A stretch of 64,000 nt of DNA, from the NCBI RefSeq assembly GCF_932526225.1, contig NC_064045.1, positions 11,444,442 through 11,508,441 of the forward strand. Reading direction: 5' to 3'. The position numbers were made by a program, and so were the translations under genes. The stretch comes from Nematostella vectensis (lineage: Eukaryota; Cnidaria; Anthozoa; Actiniaria; Edwardsiidae). The notes under the pieces were generated by a model. The model was not told where the DNA came from and ran no database searches. It saw nothing but the letters and a program-made list of their open reading frames with translations. Positions 21,801 to 38,757 of the stretch are shown here, in pieces (positions within the stretch are counted from its first letter, which is position 1; each line of letters begins with the position of its first letter).

Positions 21801-24800
21801 ATATCTGCGTGATGCAAATGGGGAGCTTTCGGGTTTTTGGATGTCCTACATTGATATAGTAGAGATTATGCTGGGACTCCTGCGAGCAGCGAGAGAAGGA
21901 AACTGGGAGTTACATTTGTCTTCGATAAGGCAACTTATTCCCTGGTGCTTTTCCTATGACCATTTAAACTACCTGTCTGCTTACCTATCCGAGATGACAC
22001 ACCTTCCCGAAGAACATCCAGAGGCGTTCGAGCATCTCTCATCAGGTGGATTTTCCGTCCAGATCGGTGACAGTGACCCCTTTGGGAGGATTCCTATTGA
22101 CCAAGCCTGCGAAGAGACGGTCAATAAGAACACTCAGACAGCTGGAGGCACCAAAGGTTTCAGTTTAAAGCCCGCTGCTATAACCAAGTACTATCTCATA
22201 GCAGAGTATCGCAGCACATTCTTAAAGCAGCTAAAAGAGATGCTATCACTGAATGCCGATTCATCTTCGAAGCATGCTGATCTGGGAAGTAGCAGAATAA
22301 AAAAGGACGAAGGCGATGTGGAATCCTTGTTGCATATACTGAAGACTACTTGGCAAAACCCATTCGATAGTGCGCTTCAAGAGCTGGTTTGCTTATCAAC
22401 AGGGAAAGCAGCAACCCACGACATCTGCAAAGATCTCCTTGGTGCCAGGGAAGTAGGAGAGAAAGCCTATCAAGTGTTCAGAACAGAACGCCTTGAATCT
22501 ACCCCTCCCCTGGTGAAGTTCCACGATCCTATTCCTATCATATACAGGCCAAGGCAAAGGAAATAATTCTTCAGGCTGATCGCACAATCTTCGCACAGAT
22601 GGTAATAATTGCCGAAAGTAGAAACTTGCAGAGGCGTGAGGTGCTATCACATCCACTAGGGCCTCTTCCGTGGGCACTGGCAGCACCTGATGGCTCGCTA
22701 AGAAAGACAAACAAGTCAACCTTTGCCAAAGAGCTTTGCAAGAATGTGGAGTCATCCGATGCAATTCCAGCTTTATCTGCGTGTCTGATTGACGGCATGG
22801 CTCTTGTTCAAAAAATAAAAGGAGATCAAAAAACCTTTGCAGAAGTCGCCATGTCATTGCTTAGTCGTGCACTCCATGAAGCTTCATCTTTCCAGCGGAT
22901 TGACGTTGTATTCGATGTTTATAGAGAATCTTCTATCAAGAACGCAGAAAGAAAAAACAGAGGAGGCGACCTTGGAAGCGAGTTCAAGAACATTCAGCCC
23001 AACCACAAGATGCGCCAGTGGAGGAGATTTCTTCTCACCCGAAACAACAAGAAGGCTCTGATAAAGTTTGTTGTCGAAGAATGGAAGTTGAGACAGAGAG
23101 GGGCACTTCTTGACAAGATAATGTTTGTTACATGTGAGGATATGTGTTACCGAATTACTTCTGTTTCAGTTGAACTGGTTCCCGAGCTAAGTCTTCGCAA
23201 GAAGAAGCAGACACAAGGCTCATGCTGCATGCTGCTCATGCTGCACGTTCTGGCTACGAAGCGGTGATAGTTGCAGCCGAGGATACGGATGTGTTCATAC
23301 TTTGCCTCGCATTCAAGCCATTCATCTCAGCACAAATGTACTGGAAATGCGGCCCTCAGACGCGCACCAAGTATATCAGCATTACAAGAACAGCATAAAC
23401 ACTCGGCATTTGAGGTATTTGTAAGTGTCTACCTGGCCGGCACGCGTTCACCGGGTGTGATACTGTCAGTGCATTCGCTGGACGCGGGAAGGTGGGAGCT
23501 CTGAAACTTGTAAGGAAGCACAAATCATTTGAGCTTCTTTTCCAGCAGCTTGGATCCGAATGGCAGCTTTCAGAAGAACTCTTTCAGACTCTACAGGAGT
23601 TCACATGCCACATGTATAGCCCAAAGCCAAACACCTCTGAGGTGAACGACTTGAGGTATATTCTTTTCTGTGCGAAAAAAGGCAGCCTAGAGTCCACCCA
23701 GTTACCACCATGTGAAGACTGCCTCCTGATGCATGCTTGCAGAACAAACTTTCAATCTGCAATTTGGGAAAGAAGTCTTCATTCTCAACCTCAGATACCG
23801 ACACCCTTTGAGTCAGGCTGGTGCTTGGAAAACGAGATGCTGTCCATTAAGTGGATGAGAGGAGATCCAGCACCGATAACTGTCCTCGAGCTGATGTCAT
23901 GTACATGCACGAGATCTTGACAGTTACCAAGTTGCAGTTGTCTTGCGAATGGCTTGAAATGCACGGACATGTGCAAACTACAGATCTGCAGTAACCGCCC
24001 CGATGATGATGAAGAGGAGGAATGTCCAATTGAATATGACAGTGAAGACGACTTCTAAGGGCTTGGACATAGTGGAGCATGCAGCTATATCACCAAGCTA
24101 AAAAGACGGCATGTAAACTTACAGTTTAGTTACATTTAAGGTGGCTTTAACTATGTTTTCATTGACTATCGTATCACTTAAGAAGATAATAGTGTAGGTT
24201 TTAGTGAATCCTTGTTGACGGAGAAACTAAAAGAAAAAAGTGCGGCATTATTGTATTAAGGGTTTCTTAGACATTTGTTTTGGGATATTGGTTGCCACAG
24301 CAACAAGACGAAATCATTGACAAGCAGCTTTCCCTTGACTTTATAAAATGTGGCCGTAGTCGAAATAAGCTTTGGATGTTAGAAAACAGATTCATAATTT
24401 TCTGTTTACCGTTACTAATTAAGCATGTATACATCATACTGAAAGGGCTGATGGCGCCACTAATCACGTGATTAAACACGCAAAACGTTTTATTACACAT
24501 GTCTATCATATATCTTTAAGTAGAAGGGTTAATAAGCTTTCTAAAAGTGTATGATAACCCTTGTCACCTGTTTTTAGTACCAAATTGCCACATTTGGCGT
24601 CTTCTTTGTCCGTATATTGAAAAAGAACCTGAGAAGCTGATTGGTTTCCATGGCAACGAAAAAGTTGTATGACCAAACGGGACTTTTGCCTTAATAATGA
24701 ATGAAATAAACCCAAAACATTTTGTTAAAACGTCTTCTTTTATGTTTTTTCTCTACCAAGTACATAAAGTAAGCATGATATAGAAAGGATAATGACGTCA

Positions 24801-24956
24801 CTTTGTCACGTGATTACACACTCAAAGCTACTCATTTGTAATGTCTATCATAAATTTCCACAAACTACAGATAATAACCTTTTCGAAAAGGTATGATAGC
24901 CTTTGTCACCTTTCTTGGTACCAAAAAGCTAATTTTGGGGTCTTGGCCTATGGACA
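18814..24956 (+). mobile_element. Candidate 6.1 kb transposon with inverted-repeat ends, unknown class
   Basis: The left end (about 18814-18950: AGTCCATGGGCCGGACC, TCGGTACGAAATCGGGTGAC, TATGATAGAC, GAGTAGCTTT) is matched in reverse complement by the right end (about 24790-24956: GTCCATAGGCCAAGACC, TTGGTACCAAGAAAGGTGAC, TATGATAGAC, GAGTAGCTTT). A second, more diverged copy of the right-end repeat lies at about 24440-24610. The repeats are imperfect, and I cannot fix exact termini or a target duplication. Between them is one decayed gene with a zinc-finger-like N-terminus and a FEN1/PIN-like C-terminus. No DDE transposase or reverse transcriptase was seen. Confidence 0.55.
19180..24057 (+). pseudogene. 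Decayed gene: Cys/His N-terminus, unknown core, FEN1/PIN-like C-terminus
   Basis: A short first exon (19180-19198, MAASLEG) is followed by a donor GTGAGT and an acceptor at 19436. The reading then switches frame near 19560, 20100, 22560, 23215 and 23920, with stops near 20370 and 23385. Recognisable parts are Cys/His clusters (CIIHC; CIFCDKKSKC; EACYHSSCYKIYT), a long intact middle (20413-22566, 717 residues, with IVIVMDQALYAKATEIVWKQ), an acidic EDTDVFILCLAF near 23280, HAFTGCDTVSAF near 23445, and a cysteine-rich CXC-like tail. The EDTDV and TGCD motifs fit the metal-binding core of FEN1/XPG/asteroid-type nucleases. I recall similar multi-copy proteins in other cnidarians and fish, but no established family name. 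Confidence 0.7.
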
Positions 24957-24986
24957 GAATGATTTCTGTATTTTTGCCTTCATAGC

Positions 24987-25399
24987 CAGGGGCGTACGCA
25001 GGATTTTAACAAGTTGCAGTCAAAGCATTCTGAAGCTGAATGAGGGCGTGGCCCCTCATCCCGCATCCCCGTGAAGATTTCATATACCTCCCGCTTTTGG
25101 GTTTGAACTGGCGTAACGTCAGACTTTTGAGAATATTACACGATCCTCTGTCATCCTCGATCTGAAATAGGACTTCAGTCGTCGCGTGGGCACTGAACGA
25201 CATAACAATATGTTTGGAAATCATCTGTAGACTACCATGATAAAGAAAATTATAGTTTTTAACCTCATCATAAAAATAAAACTACGTACACAAAAATGAA
25301 TGAGTAAACATTTGATTCTTTACCCACGTTATGCGAATAAGATCGCCAATTTTTTTTGAAGGCCAGTGATTGCAGGCCTATAGGCTGCATACGCCCCTG
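24987..25399. mobile_element. CAGGGGCGTACGCAGG-type MITE
   Basis: The ends CAGGGGCGTACGCAGGATTT and, inverted, TGCATACGCCCCTG resemble those of the 2837-3098 family (CAGGGGCGGATCC). The flanks ATAGC and AAAGC differ by one base, compatible with a 5-bp duplication. No gene inside. Confidence 0.65.
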
Positions 25400-25514
25400 A
25401 AAGCTTTAGCAGCTTCCACTCGATGTCATGCATATTGTAATAATAATCGTTTTGCTAGGAGATGCTCAGGGAAAGCGAAATATATTCTTTATGACTTTAA
25501 ACCTTTAAAATTAT

Positions 25515-26575
25515 ATAAGCTCAAGAGAGCATAAGATAAGAGAGGGACACTTTGGTATTACCCGCGCGCCATGTCGATTCCCAATCTGGCTATTTTTAGT
25601 AACCACCACCCCACCACTGCGCGTGAGCATTTTTACTTTCCCTACCCCCGCGCTTTGGCATTTACATCTTGTTGTTTGCCGCTGTTTTGTGACTTGAAAC
25701 CGAAAAAAAAAACACCCTATTTGCACAAATACCATCGAAAATTTCATTCTAGCATCAAGGATACGGGCAGTTGCGGTTTATTAAGGGGATGTCGTACTTC
25801 GAGGATTGCAAGATTTCGAAAACGAGACTTCATTCAAAATCAAGAGCGGAAAACCTCTTGCTTCAAACACCGTTTTTGCTCTAACTTGCTGCTTCTTCGT
25901 GGTTTCTCAACATTCATTATCTTACTATTGGTCAAACGAAATCTGTAAGTTAGACATTAGATATGATATTGATTTTTTTGTGAATATTCCGGTGAATTGA
26001 GAAGGAATCCAAGAAAAATACATTTTATAAAACTATCCGAGTAGCGAGGGAATGCATTTTCTGTGATGATCAAAGCCAGCAAGCTGAAGTATCTGAGCTT
26101 CTCTAATAGTGAGAAAATAAAGAGTTATTACTGTACTTCTTTGATGCATATTATTATGTTGTTATTTTACAAGCTGGAGTCGGGATTTGAATCAAACGCA
26201 GTATCACAGCCATTTTATCGCTCGTCCGGTCTTTTTTTTTCTCACTTGACTTCGCCGCTCAGACAAACAAAACAATCAAGCTATTCAGGGAGTTAGCTTT
26301 CTGTGAGTATATTTGCCAATCTTGGTAACTTAAGTTAGACTTGTTTTCTTCTTCCGAGTTATTTGACATGATCTCTTTTCATTCCTATCGAGCTGGCAAA
26401 ACAACAACACGCAACCCGCGGGGGAGTAGGACAAAAAAAAGGGAGCAAATCCTCACGCGCAGTGGTGGGGTGGTGGTTACTAAAAATAGCCGGATTCGGA
26501 ATCGACATGGGGCTCGGATAATACCAAAGTGTCCCTCCCTTATCTTATGCTCTCTTGATAAGCTACAACCCCTTA
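25515..26575. repeat. Fold-back element with about 115-bp inverted arms
   Basis: The left arm (about 25520-25632: AAGAGAGCATAAGATAAGAG, CACTTTGGTATTA, CATGTCGATTCC, TAGTAACCACCACCCCACCA) is repeated in reverse at about 26452-26568. The arms are over 90 percent alike by eye. The roughly 820 bases between them contain only short open frames without protein character. Confidence 0.8.
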
Positions 26576-26679
26576 AGCTGTACATTTTTTTTTCTTCTGA
26601 TGTTGAAAAAAAGTCAAATATATATTTGGCAATCATCTTTTTGTTCATCTTTTTGAAAAGTGCGCCACGAAGAACATTG

Positions 26680-27020
26680 ACAGTCCCGTACCCAGGATTG
26701 TTCTTGAGGGAGTGCGAAATCCGAAAAAGTGGACCTAATTCTTCCGCCGCGGGAAGGGGGGGGGAATTTTCTAAAAAAACATCCCCCCAAAATAGGCAAA
26801 GGGATTTTTATGTATTTTTTTATACGTTTTTTATATGTATTTTTTTATGAATTTTTATTGCAATCCATCTCAACGGGACGTTTATTGTCGGATTTGGCTA
26901 CATATCAATCTAGCTTATGTTTTATAGTTTTGTCTACAAATATCACGTCGATAACCGAAAGTGGACCTTCGGGCGTTGTGCCCCCCCCCCCCCCCCCCCC
27001 CTCCCCTGGGTACGAGCCAG
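26680..27020. repeat. Short element with CCCGTACCCAGG ends and a C21 run
   Basis: CAGTCCCGTACCCAGGATTG at the left is answered by CCCCTGGGTACGAG at the right, and both sides carry a GTGGACCT segment. It contains a G run near 26757 and a pure C21 run at 26981-27001. Probably another small non-autonomous DNA element just upstream of UBC9. Confidence 0.5.
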
Positions 27021-27514
27021 ATTGGAACCGGCAGGAGAACATGTTCCCCTGGAATCGGACATTTGATGAGTGTTCTTCTTCGAAAAAAGAAAAAAAAAAA
27101 TACACCACAGACCAAATTAGCAAACGAACTTCTCCTCTAAGTCAAAATGGCACAAAGCTCGGAAAATTTGAATTTTGAATTATTTAATTTCAAACCCTAT
27201 GATGGCGGCTCCCTATGCATGATTCTGGGAACGAGATATATTTTGAAATTCAATGCTATCTTCCGTAATTTTCGCGTACTGTGCCTTCTGTTTAATAGGG
27301 CGTTCTGTTGAGGAACTTTTTTTTAACTTGTAACAGTTTTACAAGTAAATTTCTACGAAAAGAGCGAAATGGAAGCTTAGCAGCCGCGCAAAATACGCAT
27401 GCGCAGAAGGAGCGCGGCATTTCTGGTCACGTGACCTTTTCAATCTGTCACACACTACAAGATCTTTCAGCCAAATATCCTCGAACATTTTTAGGGCAAA
27501 AATTGGTATTTTAG

Positions 27515-32529
<5,015 letters not shown>

Positions 32530-33129
32530 CCCTATCTTAACCATTCTGTAAACTATTACAAAAAGACGAACACCTGCATCTCCACTGTTTGATGATGTGT
32601 GGCTATCACAGAAGTATATTGCTGAGAAGATTCTCCCCGAAGGGGCTGTGGACTATGCTAAAGATGGGGACGAACCTGCGATCTTCAGTCCTTTATTTCT
32701 AAATTTGTTCGAACTTTTTCCTTTGTACCACACAGGCCCTTCTTGTTTTTGTGCTCACAATTCTGAGTCTTAGAGATGAATGAAAGTGTACTAAGAAAGC
32801 CATGTGTATTTGTATAAGTTCACACGGCTTGAAAAGGTGAACAAATTAGCGGAAAGGTCTGGACTGCAATTTGATTGCAGTTCCTGTCAAATGTGAACCT
32901 GTTGAACATATTGAATTAGATTAATATGTATAAAGAGAGTTATAAAACTCTCATGGGGCTCTCTGCAATGTACCGTAAACTGTCATTCTATTGGAACTGC
33001 ATAACTAAATATTGTTATTTAGTACTTTGTGTCTTTTTTTTTATTAATATGGACTGTTTTTTGTGTTCATGATTATTGTGCTGGTGATTATGGTATTGAT
33101 GAAAAAATGGCAATGCTTATATTAGTATT
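32530..33129 (+). other. Probable 3' untranslated region of UBC9
   Basis: Directly follows the UBC9 stop codon, AT-rich, with no open frame of interest. I did not find an unambiguous AATAAA within it. Confidence 0.4.
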
Positions 33130-33490
33130 TTGTTTTGGTGGTTTGTGAATGCTGATGGCACTGATAGAGATGATGATATTGATGACATGATAAAGGTAGT
33201 GATGATGAGGATAAAAATAATGAGTTGATGGCATGAAAAAGATGGTGATGATAAGGATTATTATGATGTTGATAAAAAATAATGATGTTTATAACATGAT
33301 GAAGATGGTGTTCATAATAATTGTTATTATTATGATGTTGATGAAAATGGTGATTACGATGATGATGATGGTTATGATGTTGATTGTGATAATGGTCATA
33401 AAGATGACGATGACTATAATGATAATTAAGTTGTTGGTGAAATAGATGATAATGCTGATGATGAAGATGATGATAATGAAAAAGGAATCT
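33130..33490. repeat. Degenerate (GAT)n-rich low-complexity tract
   Basis: GATGATGAT-type triplets with many substitutions over about 360 bases. It produces long Met/Ile/Val-rich or His/Tyr-rich open frames on the two strands that are not genes. Confidence 0.9.
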
Positions 33491-35207
33491 CAAGAAGCCA
33501 TAGAATAGCCAAAAATATTAAAGAGTATTTGAAGGAGGGATGGCTGGCTGTCGCAGGCCGTCTTCATGAAGAGACTATCGACTGCTTTCAAATAAGAAAA
33601 TAGCTAACAGCCGTGTACACAGGGGGCGACCCCCCACCCCCACCTTGTAGGCCAAAGAATGGGTCATTTCTTATTCCTTAAAAGGAATCTTCAAACACTA
33701 TGTTTTTTCCATATGATGCCTATGACTGCTCCCCTCCCCCCCCTCCCCTCAGCCAATCCTGGGTACGCGCCTTTGGGAACGAAGCTTGTGTAGCGCTTTT
33801 TACTCCTTGGAAATCTCTTAAACACGAGTTTCCCGCTATAAAAGGGAAAGCTCCTCCCACCCCCGGGCTCGAATTTGCAATTATAGCGGAGCCAAGTAGC
33901 TCCATAGGCATAGAAATATGGTATAGGTATGCGACTTGGTTTTTGTGGTCATCGCGCGGGTACCCTGTGGTGTCACTCGCCAGCCAGTCAGCCGCACGAC
34001 TCCCAGGCCCCACTCGGCCCCGAAATGGCGACTAAATACAAGCACGGAGCAAGGGAAAAAGTTCTTGTCGATTATGCGATGATTATTTATTTTGCCTCAA
34101 ATTTTGTGACTTGAGGATAAAGTCAACTAGAGGAGATCTACTAACATTCATTCACGCCAAGATTTATCTGGTTTTAGCTAGTAAATTTAAGCAAGTAACA
34201 GTTCACATTAAAAAGCGAACACAACCACAAGAAAGCGAGGATATGACAGTTATTAGGCTTTTTGTTGTCCTTTTGTATGCTTTGAGAATGCGAGTACTTA
34301 ACTTAGTAATCAAATTATTTGAGCATAACAGCTTTTGTTTTGACATTCTTCGTTTTATCTATATTCTTGATTGTGTTGAATAAAATACAATACAACAAAA
34401 ACTGGAATTCGTCTTTAATAAGACTTCTTCAGGGCAGATTGATTGTGTTGAGATATTTCATAAAGGCTAACCAATATCGTGTTGCATTTGTCAAATACTG
34501 CTAAAGAAGACCGTTCTTGTCTTTATATCCTGTGCTCTTAGTCCTAAGAAGATACATATCCTTAGAAGATACAACAACTTTTTCAACTTACAAGTGAAAT
34601 TTTCCTTACTGAGGATAAAAAAAATCAACCCCTATTTTCAATATGTATTGTCTGCATCTTGCATCTCATGTGTTTATTTTTTTCAAATAGTTGTGGAAAA
34701 TTAGTTAGATTATAAATGGCTTGATGAAAAGATTGTTTCGAAAGAAATACTAAATAATTGTTTTCACTCTTTTATGAACCAGGAACTACTTGAGGGCCAA
34801 GATGAATGCTAAAGACTGGAAGACATGCGAATTAAAAACCATGTCTTGAAGAGAACAGTAGGATGTTCTTATTCACTAGTTCCCCCACACCCATGGTCCC
34901 AGGGAAGGGTGGGGGATTAAACTTTAATAAAAGCCTGTTTCCAAGTTAAGAGTCAAAAACAGTCAATACCGCCACCCCTCTTGACATATTCTGGTTAAAA
35001 AGTGGTCTAAAACCCCACATTAACCCCTGACTTCTGCGGGACCATAAGGGAGGGGGCGCAAATAACTAGGGCATTACTATGTGATTTAGCAGTACACACT
35101 CAATAGGTTGTTTTAGAACAAGATACTTATATAATATAAAACTAAAAACAAACTTTTGCTTTTTAAATAATAAATCTGTAAAGAAAACATTTTTCTATCA
35201 ACCTAAA
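33491..35207. other. Unassigned spacer; TATA-like box and short open frame
   Basis: A consensus-like CTATAAAAGGGAAA lies at about 33836. An ATG in good context (GAAATGGCGACTAAATAC) is at 34025, opening a 29-residue frame. AATAAA follows at 34926. A small spliced gene is possible, but I could not join exons with any confidence and recognise no product. Confidence 0.3.
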
Positions 35208-36560
35208 GATAATGGGAAAGGGGATATTTTAGAAAAGTACTGAATATAATTATCACATTATTGTTATTATATTTTCTTTTCAAACATTTAAAGAAGAGTC
35301 ATATTTCTTCCTCTTTCTTCTCCCTGTTGACTATTTTTATGCAATTGATGCTCTTTGCTATTTCCCCTCTACACAAAAATAAATTAATGAACAGATTTGA
35401 TTTTTAAATTAGTAATTTTCATTTAGTACTCTCACTTACATCTTCTTTTTAGGATTTTCTTTCTAATTCTCTTTCCCATTACATTTATTTTAGAGGTTTT
35501 GATTTATTTCATTGGAATAGTTGGATCCAGGGTTTCTCAAAACACCAAAATATAATGCATTACTGGATGTATATTTGTAGATATTAATTCCCATGGGGAT
35601 GGAAAATCACCACTTAAAATGGTACATTAAAACTTCAGTATTGCATCTTATCTAAAATTGTGTATGACACTATATTCCATCTTTGAAATCCTGTTTCATC
35701 CATTGTTATTCGCAAGGACAAAGCTTGTCAGAATGTAGCTTTACAAATGTACATTAATGGAACTTTTATTAAGGGGAAGGGTTTTTTAGGGCAAGATACT
35801 CAAACTTTATAACACTAGCAACAACCTTGTTCTTTTTCAATAATAGAATTCTGTTCACATAGCTTGGATAGCATAGACATGGCCTCTTTAGAGGCCTGTG
35901 GTGGTGAAAGGGTTAAGATAATGGGAAAGGGGAAATGTCAAGAAATGCTCAATCAAATTATTTTTATTACTGTTATATTTTTTTCACCAAACCTTCCAAT
36001 TTGAGTCAATTTACTTTATATCTCCTCTCCCGTCGACTATTTTTAGTCAATTGATATTCTTTGCTTCCTCTCTACCCCAAACATAGATCAATGAAAGGGT
36101 TTGGTTTGAAATTAGAAGTTAGCATTTGAGCACTGTCAGTGATGCCTTTGATGTTTTTTTAGGATTTGCTTCCAAAATCAATCTGTTTTTTCTTCATTGC
36201 ATTCATTTGGGAGTAGGCCACCAACAACAAGGCCACTACATGGTAAAGGGGGGTGCACCAATATGTAATGCATGAAATGAGATATATTTTTGGATTTTAA
36301 TTTCCAGACATTTTTCTGAATATTCGGTCCAATGAAGGAGAAAATCGCCTCTAAATCAATACATATAAATTACAGTATGGCATCTAAACAGTCTAAATAT
36401 ATTATTTAGAATCTTTGGAATGCTCTTACATCCATGACATTTTCTGCACAAGGGCAAAGCTTGTCAGATTATTGTTTTGATTAAAAAAAATATTCATAAT
36501 GGAACTTCTATGATGGGACATAAGAATTTACCATTAGACTCTTGACAACTTTGACAGCCA
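35208..36560 (+). repeat. Old tandem duplication, 2 x about 700 bp
   Basis: AGATAATGGGAAAGGGG at about 35208 and again at about 35916 starts two diverged units that share the order GACTATTTTTA, TCAATTGAT, TTTTTTAGGATTT, ATAATGCAT and TTAATTTCC. Divergence is high, with many substitutions and indels. Confidence 0.7.
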
Positions 36561-37205
36561 TATTCACACCAGGAATTGTGTTCGTTAACTTTGATGTACT
36601 GCATAATTTAAATTATTGAATAAGGCCTGGATCCATTTGGTTAGTACAATAAATAAATCTCAGTAAAGAGTAGGATCCTAGATCCCCCAAAAATACCTCG
36701 ACCAGTCAACACAAAAGGTGTTCAATGCTGGCTCCGCTTTTAGGCAGTGCCTAAATCTATTAATCAGAACACTGACACGTTAGCGGTCACAAATGTCTCT
36801 TGTAAAATTGCTTATCTCAAAGCCTCAGTCGGCTGGAATAAAACCTTTATTCATAATGGAACTTCTATGATGGGACATAAGAATTTACCATTAGACTCTT
36901 GACAACTTTGACAGCCATATTCACACCAGGAATTGTGTTCGTTAACTTTGATGTACTGCATAATTTAAATTATTGAATAAGGCCTGGATCCATTTGGTTA
37001 GTACAATAAATAAATCTCAGTAAAGAGTAGGATCCTAGATCCCCCAAAAATACCTCGACCAGTCAACACAAAAGGTGTTCAATGCTGGCTCCGCTTTTAG
37101 GCAGTGCCTAAATCTATTAATCAGAACACTGACACGTTAGCGGTCACAAATGTCTCTTGTAAAATTGCTTATCTCAAAGCCTCAGTCGGCTGGAATAAAA
37201 CCTTT
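36492..37205 (+). repeat. Perfect tandem duplication, 2 x 357 bp
   Basis: Units 36492-36848 and 36849-37205 appear identical base for base, from ATTCATAATGGAACTTCTAT to CGGCTGGAATAAAACCTTT. Each contains ATGCTGGCTCCGCTTTTAGG, a block also present near 6138. The identity contrasts with the diverged duplication just upstream, so this is a very recent event or an assembly artefact. Confidence 0.93.
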
Positions 37206-37414
37206 TCCACAGGTAACAAGGCAGTTGTGTTAAGAGATTGATAAATTAGTGATTTGCTGTCCACTCAGGTTTTCGGTGCAAATTTTTAAATTTTGCGCTA
37301 TCCATAATCTAACGCATCTGCATAAATCATTCTCGCGCTGTAATAAAAATGCTCGTATTTTAGAGCGCACACAGCTTGGCTTGGTATAGCAGAAGTGACA
37401 AGTGGCGATCTCGA

Positions 37415-37590
37415 TAAGTATCACTTGATTATAGCGTGCTAAAGGGTAATTATCACGTGATTATAGCGTGGCGATCGCGATAAGCATCATGTGATCATAG
37501 CGTGACGATTGAAATAAGTATCACATGATTATAGCGTGGCCATTGCGATAAATATCACGTGATTATAGCGTCCTGAAGTATCACGTGAAT
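37415..37590 (+). repeat. Short tandem repeats centred on TATCACGTGATTATAGCG
   Basis: About five to six units of 35-45 bases, each with a variant of ATCACGTGATTATAGCGTG and GCGATAAGTATCA. The CACGTG palindrome is an E-box-like core, but nothing shows that it is used as a regulatory site here. Confidence 0.75.
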
Positions 37591-37756
37591 ATACTAAAAA
37601 TTCAACGAGGTGTTGTCTTGTTTAACACTAGACACTGATGAGGCAGGAGCATCAAAATGTCTGTAATATCTATCCTTTTTTGCAAATCTATATAATCATA
37701 CCACTCTGTGAATAAACAACCAGCCTATAAAACCATAATTTAGTGCATAAAATTAC

Positions 37757-38201
37757 CACCGCGGTTATCCTAATCCATCAGATACTAAAAAGATATTAAA
37801 AGCGGTCAGGGGGTTCTTCATAAAAAAAAAATAATGGAAAATCCCTATTTACCGATTTTCTATGCAATACACAAGGTAATAACTACCAAATGGAAGTCAT
37901 GCTTGGATCACGCGCTTGGAAGTCACGCTCGCTACATAAACTACTACAGTAACTGCTCTACATCGAACTTTTACAGAGAGTTAAATATAAACTGGACTCG
38001 AATTGACCGGAATAAGACCAGAATAAAATCAAATCATCCGAAAGAATGGAATTTTTTTCTTTTGAGATCTGCATCAGTTTTTGGGCCAGTTTCTGATCTG
38101 TTCAAACAAAAAAAACAAAAACAAAAACAAAAAAACAAAAGAAAGCAAGAAAAAAATATTCCTACCTAGCTGCTATTTATACGAACAAATCCAAATTCGT
38201 T
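37757..38201 (-). mobile_element. ACCGCGGT-ended element, inverted copy, segment 1 of 3
   Basis: ACCGCGGT at 37757-37764 begins a reverse-complement match to 692-1678. It passes through GTCATGCTTGGATCACGCGC and GCTGCTATTTATACGAACAA and stops at TTCGTT (38196-38201), where the Polinton-like element begins. The match resumes at 52001 and, after an LTR element, again at 58852. Confidence 0.75.
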
Positions 38202-38650
38202 GGGGGACTGGGGGGTTTCAGTGAAACCCGACTGGCGCCCGCCGTCCGGCTCGCCGCGCCTCCCAGCCCGTTTTCCGTGGCCTGGGGTATACCGTCTGGG
38301 GAAGCAGATAGGGGTTCACGTACATAAACAACTGAGGCAACTGTGTATGTAGGCCGGGCGCGTCCGGACTTGGGGGTTCCGTACAAACGAGAATAACCCG
38401 CGCCCCGCCGCGCTTCCCAGCCTGTTTTCCGTAGTTTTTCGTATGCCCTAGGGCATACCCAAGGCCTAGGGTATACCGTCTGGGGGCCTCGCGGGAGAGG
38501 GGTGTGTTATAGGGGTCGCTTAAAGCATTCGCTTTAAGGGGATGGCGGCGCGTGCCCGTTTTCGGTAGCGCTAGGTGCTAGGGGGGCGAGGGGGGAGCCT
38601 AGCGCTATCGGTGACAGGGTGGCTGGTCCCCCTTGGGTGGTAACGTGTGG
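38202..38650 (+). repeat. Left terminal inverted repeat of the Polinton-like element
   Basis: About 450 bases matching the reverse complement of 51551-52000 at roughly 93-95 percent by eye. It contains imperfect internal palindromes (GTATGCCCTAGGGCATAC; AAAGCATTCGCTTT; TAGCGCTAGG...CCTAGCGCTA), which may be protein-binding or replication-origin features. It is G+C rich compared with the flanks. Confidence 0.93.
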
Positions 38651-38757
38651 GAACCCAGCTATGCTTAGCAGGGCGTGTCGCACGCGCAACGCAGTCGATT
38701 CTCACACACTATTCGCCTATTTAGACCTATTTTTGGATTGGTATATGCGAGCAGGCT

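Noticed and set aside
26729-27178. 149-residue frame upstream of UBC9
   Set aside because: Runs through a C21 homopolymer and an inverted-repeat element. No protein character.
33122-33493. His/Tyr-rich and Met/Ile-rich frames near 33.2 kb
   Set aside because: Products of a degenerate GAT repeat read in either direction.
34025-34935. Possible small spliced gene with TATA box, ATG and poly(A) signal
   Set aside because: Exons could not be joined in frame with reasonable splice sites. Kept only as a note in the spacer entry.
37625-37665. CTGATGAG...CAAAATGTCT as a hammerhead ribozyme
   Set aside because: The second core part reads CAAAA instead of GAAA, and the flanking arms pair with each other rather than in hammerhead topology.
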